Made by a program: the position numbers and the translations under genes. This document shows, in pieces, positions 56,695 to 64,000 of a DNA stretch of 64,000 nucleotides. Position 1 is the first letter of the stretch, and every line of letters starts with the position of its first letter. Under the pieces are notes generated by a model. It made no database searches. It had not been told where the DNA came from and saw nothing but the letters and a program-made list of their open reading frames with translations. The stretch comes from Dendrocalamus latiflorus. Lineage: Eukaryota; Streptophyta; Magnoliopsida; Poales; Poaceae. The stretch spans positions 22,167,374-22,231,373 of the forward strand of contig CM029650.1 in NCBI GenBank assembly GCA_017311315.1, written 5' to 3'.

Positions 56695-58513
56695 GTTCAT
56701 CATCATGAAATGGGTAGGAATAGTATTGGGCCAGACCCATGTGGCCTTTGGACCATTCTCCCCCATTTCCTACCTGGTCTAGCCCAACTAGCAGCACCAG
56801 CACACGCACAGCATGCCCTGCCCCAGCATCTGCCATGCCCGTGTTGTGCCAACTCCTGTGTTGGCCAACTCATCCCACTATCTCGTTGTGCCCTAGCCAA
56901 GCTAGTGTGTGCATGGGATTCACCTAACCTTCACTGACCCTTTGCCGTGCACACTCACGCTAGTGTCGTCCTTCCCATGCATTGCACCGTGCAAAGCGCC
57001 CTACACTAGGTTGCCACGACAAAGCCACTACAACCCTTGACAAAAGCACCATCCTTTTTTGCCTACATTAAGACCTTCCTACCATCGTCATCATGCACAA
57101 TTAATCGCACCACAATGTTGGCTTCGCCGCGCTAGCACCCTGATTGCCATGCCATCGCATCGGCGCATGTCGCCCTGGTGACCGGCAGAGAGAGCGAGCC
57201 CGCCAATTGCACTGCCAAGCCTAATTTAGCTCCTCGTCACCTACACGCTATCCCCTCTACACTCTTGTGGCCATCCCAAGCTGGTGTCAGCCATTAAAGC
57301 CCACTGAGCCAACTCACTGCCATGGCCATGTGCAGGCCACGTCTCGTGGTCGTGTGGCTACCTATAAGAACCCCTCCATGCACCTCCAAGCTTCGCCATA
57401 CCTCCCTCCCTCTCCCCTCCATGGAATCACTTTCTCATAGCTGGTAGATCACTAGAGCTATTTTCATCTCCAACTCCGACTAAGCTGGGATTGGCCAATT
57501 GGCGCCTCCTTCGGTCGATTCCTCTGGGCTGAAGCATCACCGCAACATCCTCAACCCGACCCGACCGGCAATTTGGACTGCCATCACCCGTGCGACATTG
57601 GTGCCTTGCTCCACCTTGCGCCGCCTTGGGTCCATGTTGCTGTGCTTCCTCAGTCATGCCTGAGCTCCATCTACCCCTTAGGTGGACTCCTTGTAATTAG
57701 CATATGTGTAAATTGTGCGACCTTTGCAAAGTGAAAACTCTTTGAATAGACATGCCCACAGTCATGGGCGGGCATGGAAACCTACTGCAATTAGTTCTAT
57801 TTATAAAACGAACCTTATGGGTGGGATGAAAACTAGTTTGACTTCCCTAGGTGGTCAGGCCTAGTAATAATAATGGGCGGATATAACGCTAAGAAACAAG
57901 CATTGGATGCAGGAAGCCAAGTAACAATGGATGGAACCTGCATTATTATTAATATTGCAATCTTTCATGCACTTTAGAAAATTGATTTCAATCAAAATTG
58001 CTAAGTCACATGAATTTCTATTATTCATAATTTAGTGATAGAACCCTAGCCAACCTTGTTCAACCTTGAATCTATAATAATGCATTATGTGTGTTGGCCC
58101 GTGGAGCACAGTTGGCTTTGCTCAAACTCTCTTACTCAATTAACTCTCAGAAGTGGTGGAGCAAAACCCCTACGCTCATCACGATACTCTAGGTCCTAAT
58201 GGAGAATAAAACAGAGGAAACAAGAGTAAACGTTAGTATTATAGTTTTACTCCCAATCGCTTGCCTGTGGAAGGTTAGAGCCTCACCTTTTGCTTATCAA
58301 ACCCATTTCCACTTTTGTATTGTAAGTATTTGGCCTAAGCGGCTCTTTATGTCAAAACTGTCCGATATGGTATATAAAAACTCTGATATGTAATAATAAT
58401 GAATGGTATAGTATATGCGATGTATGAAATAATTTAGTAGTGTAACTGTGAGCACTAAGAATAGTGCAATGGAATCACAGAGGATTCTGGATTGGCAAAA
58501 TCCATGTCCGACG
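56695..58513 (+). mobile_element. Truncated chromovirus-type LTR inside CACTA-2
   Basis: The end TCCGACG (decayed TCCGACA) is preceded by the usual CACTAAGAATAGTGCAATGG...CACAGAGGATTCTGG context. Contains a variant palindrome block (57709-57770) and a TATAAGAA promoter box (57363-57370). The TGTAACATCC start is missing. It abuts repeat H copy 2, so it was inserted in or recombined at H. Confidence 0.7.
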
Positions 58514-59214
58514 TATTTTAAAAAGGCAAATGGGCCCTAAAATGTGTTGTATATAAACAAAACTACAATTAGGTTGCGCCTACTACTATTAACACCACAA
58601 GTGAAAAATTTTACTATCAGCCCAATTGGAAACCCATATTTAATATTGATCAAAGCTAACAATTGCAGTAATCTTTGCAATGCAAGTTCACCATCAGTTT
58701 TTACAATCATGCACAATAAATGCTTCATAAATAATCTCTGGTAGATTTCACAACATGCATCATTAAGCATTTGGTCAGCATCTCAACAGTTAGGAATTTA
58801 GCCTTGCTGTTCCTTGACCTTCCAGTGGCATGCTTTGTATGGCTCACAGTAAGGAAAACTGCTGGAGAATGGCCGTAGACCTGCACAAAGAAGATTTGAA
58901 GTTTCCACACAAATATTAGTAATTTAATCCCTGGTGCACAATAGTCAATTTAGTTAAACACGGCCATCAAGAAGAGAAAGGAACTTTCTACACAGCATGC
59001 ATAGATAATACTAGCTATCTCTAAGAACTGTAGAGACTACTCAATATAATTGGACACTGAAATTACTACACCCGGCACTTCAATAGAGACGTGTAGAATG
59101 CCAAAATTTACTACCACTAGTATTGAAATTTCGATAGACACACCCAGGTACTCATCGTAGGCACATTAGAAAAGCATTGCACAGATATTTGAGACTATAA
59201 AATGACTATGGCAG
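58514..59214. repeat. Repeat H copy 2, uninterrupted
   Basis: Serves as the empty-site control for two insertions: AATAA at 58731-58735 and TGTTC at 58809-58813 occur once each. On the minus strand an acceptor-like TTTGTGCAG is followed by ~52 open codons (58880-58725). Copies 1 and 2 diverge just after GGCA at 59214. Confidence 0.9.
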
Positions 59215-59889
59215 AGAAACAATGGTAATATCATTACAATTATAAAAGAACGAGTTGATGGTTGTACGTCCATTCTTCTCTAACTGTTCTATTCCCTTAA
59301 CTTCTCACCGTTCTCTACTTTCCAATCGATTAGAGTAACTCTCTTCTATAGCACGATTCTCTATACATTCAATAAGTTTCGTTGCAACACATGGGTACGT
59401 AATTAGTATACGAGAAAAAGGACATCTGATGCATCAGCATAGATAAGTATTGTATGGTGATGTAAACCTTATTAATCCTTTGAGCCCACCTCACTTCAGG
59501 GAAGAGAGGGGAGGGGATCGGATGGGGGATGTCACCGACAATGAAGAAGAGGCGGCGGTATCATCACCTTTGTGTCACAATAGTGACACTGCACAAGACA
59601 CTCTTATGATACTTACGACAAAAGTGTCTTGTGCAATGAACCATGGCGTCATAACTGGAGGCAGAGGAGCTCATGGCGATAGCCGGCGTCGTCGAGGGGA
59701 GGATGCATGAATAAGGAGTGGATGCAGCAACTCCTCTACTCACACGTTCTTGGAGTGATTGGGGAAAAGGAGAGGGGGAGTAAATAAGGGGCGAGAGGTG
59801 GAAAGAACCGGTGCCTGCCATTCAATGAGGAGAGAATGGACGGGTGAGATTGACATCCTGGGGGAGATGCCACGGATAGGTGTCGTGGC
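59215..59889. other. Interior of CACTA-2 right of repeat H
   Basis: No gene recognised. 59500-59870 is GC-richer and includes a 13-bp perfect inverted repeat TGCACAAGACACT / AGTGTCTTGTGCA (59589-59636). Confidence 0.4.
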
Positions 59890-60289
59890 ATTACAGACGG
59901 TTCTAATAAATAATCATCTGTGAACCTTCTATGATAATGGCACATATCAGAGATAGTTTGGTATACGAACCGTCTATGATAATGTCACATATCAGATATA
60001 GTTTGGTATACGAACCATCTGTGACAATGCTTAAAATGCGCACTCTACTCCTGTCTGTTAATATTCCGATGCATGCGACCCTTAAACTTCCACACGGTTC
60101 TAGCTTTATATGCAGCGCGGTGTACAATTCCTTGATACCACAGACTTAATCTCTTCTAAATAGTCCTCTCCCTCATCTTCTTTACCAGATTTCTCAATAA
60201 TAGCATCTACTATTCTTTTGATCTTCTTCCTCTTATCTATCCATCATGAGTTGTTCGACCGCAACCTTACATAGGCGGCCAACAACTTA

Positions 60290-60700
60290 CATTTGGAGCA
60301 ACTAGCTCCTTCGCTCACACCCTGCTCTCCTTCCTCGAGTCACTTCCATCCGTTAGCTGGACCTCATCATCCGCCGTCGACGAAGGCGTCTCTTTGTCAC
60401 TCAGGAAAGGGAAACTGTCCTCAGCCTTGTTATTCTCTTCAATGTGTGCAAAGTGGAAGAAGCTCTTGCGGCAGCGGAAAGACATATGGATAACCTTGCC
60501 GATCAAGTAGAAGCGGCTGATTCTGAGGAAACTAATCATGGCATCCTCTTTGCCATGCTAATGATTTGCCCAGGCTAGAGGAGGAAGTGGAGAGGGCAAG
60601 GACAATCTTCACGGTATTCGAGAACACAGCCGCTGATCCTTCAACTCCAAAAGTAGAAAAGGAAGTATATGAAGCTCAGAAGACCAAGATCTAGGAATCT
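60290..60700 (+). pseudogene. Possible captured gene fragment in CACTA-2
   Basis: Open segment RRRRLFVTQERETVLS...EEALAAAERHMDNLADQVEA (60370-60570), then, in another frame after GCTAG, LEEEVERARTIFTVFENTAA and PSTPKVEKEVYEAQKTKI to a stop at 60693. Charged, helix-forming, coiled-coil-like; not a CACTA protein I know. It lies between subterminal repeats of the element, where captured host exons are often found. Identity unknown. Confidence 0.45.
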
Positions 60701-61034
60701 CTTTTTTTACTTGAATTTGTCTTTCGTAAAAGTGACTGGTCACACTATTTGGCCAATATAAATGGAAAAAATATTGTATAAAGCTGAGTCGTATGTATGT
60801 CAAATTCCTACTTATCTGTTCCATCACAGACGGCTTTTAAATCTAATCGTCCATGCTAGTTTCATAGACAGCTCTTACCAGGAACCATCTATAATAGTTA
60901 TATATCACGAACGGTTCTAACTATCGTTACAAACATAGAGGGCCACGCTTGTAAAACTGTGATAATTGTAACACTGAAGGTTCTCGTAAACCGTCTGTGA
61001 TGAGGCATCCAGTATAGCCTGATCCGTAGTAGTG

Positions 61035-62746
61035 GCAAGATTTCATATTTAATTGACTTGGGATTGAATTATGTTTTTTCAATTATTTTAACATTGCTTT
61101 TGTCATTTAAATATTGCTGGAAACATGCTTTATTACTCATTTATAATTCTAAAAATTCATTTGAATTCTTGCTTAGACCGCATTTTGTTCGACATCCGTA
61201 ACCTGTTCAATCTTGTAGCTGCAGAAGATGTCTACGTATTTGGAAAGAATGAAAATGAAGTCTGTACAACAGTTTGTGTACAGGCTCGGCAATTTGACCT
61301 CTTGCACCAATCTCATGATTCGACATCTTACAACACACACAATTATGTTTATGCAAAAACGTAAGATGATTCGGTGATAGTTTGGTTATATATCTTGTGG
61401 CTTCTAAGCTGATTTGACCATTGTACTGTAGCCCGGAGGACACCTAATGAATGTAGGCAGTCTCTCCGAGTCCTGACCCTGAAACTGGGTTTAAGTTACA
61501 GAAGTTAGGAAAAGCAAGTTCAATTTTTATTCTCTCATCTTTCTCATGTTGGAAGTATTTTCTCTAATTTCATAGACTTTTCCATTGAAATTGCCATTCT
61601 AATACAGATTAACAACAAATTGTTGAGTATAATATCACTGTGTGCTCACAACAGGCACAAGCCTGAAGAGGTGCTTCCTTATTAAGCAATTGGAGTTGCT
61701 TTATCTTCCTTTGCCAATTCAAATAAAAAGGTTCGTTCTTCTAGCTAGTGGTTTCTTTCTAACTAGTACAATGGTAGTTCATTAATTCTTGTTCTCTGGC
61801 TATGAGTGTGTAACTATATGTGTGGTTTATCGCCGGAACCTGAGGCTGTCAATAGGCTAAGATAGAGTAATTATATCTGTGTCCAGTAGTTGTACCTTTA
61901 TAAGTGTGACTCATATCCTTTACTTTTTGTGTCTCCTTTATTGTGATATCACTAACTGTTATAAAATTCTAAATGAATTTATATACCTGTCTGTTCACCC
62001 TGTACTGATTGTTCATGAAAGTCTATCTATGACTAAGAGAGAGTAGTTATTCTCCTTAGATGAACTATGCGACTTTATGTAACTTTCACCATGTAGTAGC
62101 CAAAGACTACAGAGTATGATAACAACTAAAAATATGTAAAGGTCTGCTAGCATTATTAGCTAAATTTTCTCTTGTTCCTTGTGCTCGAGTTATACTTTTT
62201 TACTTTCTCTTTATGATATGATTACCATACCACTTCCTTTTCTAATGACTTTCTATAGCACATTATTATGAAAATACTCACATATTGGCATTCAACATTT
62301 CATATGTGTATATTAGCATTTCTATATGTTCCACATACTTCCTGAAGGTCAGTAGAGCATTGAAGTTCAATTTTAGCAATGTTAGCTACAATGAATCTGT
62401 ATCGGATACAATTACAATGCATCTAGTGACCACATTTGAATTATTTTCCAATTGTTCCACTTCTAACTTGGCACGATCACATTCAGCTTGAAAACTGGGC
62501 TAAAAGACAGCAGCTGTTTGCTAGCTGAATTTTCCTTGACAGAGGAAGTTAGCAACTTTCCTTTTATAGGTAGCCGGTCAAGCTTTCTTTTTGTAGTTTG
62601 CTCTTTCTTCTAAGCTCTGTTCTGGAACAATCTTTCTTTTGGACTTAGATGCTGTGCTCTTTCTTCTAAGAATCCTGCATTATTCTTTGATGCAGGTACA
62701 TACGTAATCACCATATTATCAATTGTAAAGAGGATCGATGATGGAC
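61035..62746. other. Unassigned AT-rich region with exon-like scraps
   Basis: No full gene. Two short open pieces have splice-like borders: 61170-61360 (RILFDIRNLFNLVAAEDVYV..., ending AAAACGTAAG) and 61655-61733 (ACAACAG then HKPEEVLPY, a stop, AIGVALSSFANSNKK, then GTTCGT). A third acceptor-like TTGATGCAG is at 62690. They could be relics of a host gene or of a captured one. Confidence 0.3.
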
Positions 62747-64000
62747 TGTAACATCCCAAAAATATGGGAACTATTGTAATTGAGAAATTTATGAAATCCT
62801 CTCCTCACTTTTAGTGTAATTCAATATTTGGCGTTTATGCAGATTTTTTTATTTGGATCTTCGCTAAATAAGTTAGTCATTAAAATCAAAATCCTGGATC
62901 AAGAACCAAGATTGTGAAAATCCAATCGGAAAGAAAGTTCAAACCATTTTTGGTAAGCGCAAAATTCAAATTCGAAACTGGAATTTGGAAACTCAAAACC
63001 GAGACCAGAAATTGAAATCAAAGTTAATATTAAAATCTTCCCCAACTAATTATTGTAACCAAGAATTCAAAATTTCCAAAATTCAAGCACACTCCAATTT
63101 ACAAAAATTTAAAATTCTGAATCTATATTCAAACTATATGGCCAAAAATGTGATTTCCAAATTTGTGCCATCTCCCTCTTTTCTCTTTCATCCCTCTCTC
63201 CCTACCTCTCCTTTCACTGCTACCAGGCCCCCTTTTCCTCTCTTTCTTCCTCCCCTCCTTTTCTATGCTGACCACGCCAGGCTGACCTGGCCCCGACCGC
63301 CCGCACCCATGCGTGACCTATGCCAACCGGTTCCAGTGCCGCACCGCACGCCGCCCTCATGCGTGTCACACCCACATGACTCACTCTCGCCCGTGTGCTC
63401 CTGCGCCCTGCACTGCGCACCGTGTCGCCCGACCTATGTCACCGCTTGCGTGCACGCGACTGTGCGGTGTGCTGGCCCGGTCGCCCTACGCCATGCTCCT
63501 ACCTGGCCTACGGCCGCCCCCGCCCCCGAGTGCACGCCATCTCCTGCCGTCCGTGCCATTGAGCCGCCCGCCTTCCCACTGTGCCGCCACTCATCGAGCA
63601 ATTTAATGGCACCAATAGCCAACTGCCCCTTCGGCTATTTAAGTCATGGCTCTCCTCTCTTCTCCTCATTGCTCTCCCTCTCCAATTCTGTTTTCCATCT
63701 GAGCCACCCCAAGCTGAGCTCGTGCTGACGAGGACAAGGTGCACTATAGCTGGGGATTAGCCGTACTTGCCACGACATATCGCAGCATGTGCGACGCTTG
63801 CCACAGGACAAGGACGACCCCTATCCTCACAGGTTGCCCCTCCTGCTGCAGCTATGGTCATTCGAGCGCTTCCTCCTAGGACGACATGTACCATGGGGGC
63901 ACCATGGACCGGCCTACTGTAGGGTCCCTTTGGTATTGTAGACGGGTACATACTCTCCTGAATCTTTACTATGCGTGTATTTCGGGTCATCCTTTGTAAC
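62747..64000 (+). mobile_element. Start of another chromovirus-type LTR, cut by the window edge
   Basis: Opens TGTAACATCCC at 62747, followed by an AT-rich zone, a GC-rich zone (63200-63620) and TATTTAAG at 63636-63643, the same plan as the LTR at 4236. Sequence is well diverged from it. Open frames across 62985-63744 are compositional. Confidence 0.75.

Larger units (their letters stand above)
54775..61034. mobile_element. CACTA (En/Spm) transposon 2, rearranged
   Basis: Left terminus CACTACCACACAAAG at 54775; right terminus on the minus strand CACTACTACGGATCAGGC from 61034. Subterminal ACAGACGGTT-type repeats at 54800-55030 and 59890-61020. The flanks GGC and GCA do not form a clean 3-bp duplication; a one-base shift would give GGC on both sides. 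The interior keeps the Ulp1-like segment of CACTA-1 but no TNP2, and holds a truncated LTR, repeat H copy 2 and other DNA. Non-autonomous. Confidence 0.8.

Noticed and set aside
56680..57660. Possible host gene from GC-rich open frames around 56700-57660
   Set aside because: The segment continues into the palindrome block and TCCGACG end of a chromovirus-type LTR, so it is LTR sequence.
62985..63728. 247-codon open frame on the plus strand
   Set aside because: Starts in the AT-rich part and runs through the GC-rich promoter zone of an LTR; composition artefact without a domain.
1..64000. tRNA genes suggested by TGGTATCAGAGC matches
   Set aside because: Each match sits next to an LTR end and is a primer-binding site; no cloverleaf surrounds it.

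Overview
The window is a stack of nested transposable elements from a grass genome, most likely Oryza (rice) or a close relative. The reasons are the CACTA termini with CAGACGGTT-type subterminal repeats, LTRs opening TGTAACATCC and closing CCGACA, copia and gypsy proteins of the kinds familiar from rice, and foldback MITEs. I find no intact host gene, no rRNA or tRNA gene, no CRISPR and no centromeric satellite. Almost every coding stretch is a decayed transposon gene.

Layout. 1-~3617: gag and 5' LTR of a Ty1/copia element on the minus strand, running off the left edge. ~4014-4235, 11957-12034 and 54377-54774: three pieces of one ~700-bp sequence (repeat H), whose uninterrupted copy lies at 58514-59214. 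All DNA between 4236 and 54376 was therefore inserted into H, in two hits 78 bp apart. First hit: 4236-11951, a non-autonomous LTR element with two ~3.5-kb LTRs, only 664 bp between them, and target duplication AATAA. Second hit: 12035-54371, a large minus-strand Ty3/gypsy-like element ('element X') with perfect 7-bp LTR termini and duplication TGTTC. X now holds further insertions: a CACTA transposon (12182-21219) in its 3' LTR; a truncated chromovirus LTR (23072-28308) that itself contains a solo LTR (23516-28033), which in turn contains a solo copia LTR (24287-25912); a MITE in its gag (29741-30139); a solo chromovirus LTR (33169-36361); a plus-strand gypsy remnant (~37640-38618); and a complete but dead chromovirus (39800-50700) in its 5' LTR.

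Right of X, a second CACTA element (54775-61034) interrupts H and encloses a truncated LTR, the intact H copy and a possible captured gene fragment. 61035-62746 is unassigned. From 62747 to the right edge another chromovirus-type LTR begins.

Working parts. The chromovirus keeps recognisable leader ORF, gag, protease, RT, RNase H, integrase and chromodomain, interrupted by several stops and frameshifts. CACTA-1 keeps remnants of the TNP2 transposase, a TNPA-like protein and an Ulp1-like cysteine protease. The non-autonomous element has promoter, primer site and polypurine tract but no genes and must have relied on a related chromovirus.

The most interesting signal is inside the chromovirus-type LTRs. 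Divergent copies share a block of palindromes, then an array of short hairpins with 7-nt loops whose stems change in compensating pairs, then a hairpin built on GAGTAC/GTACTC. This looks like conserved RNA structure in the LTR transcript. All coordinates and alignments were made by eye.
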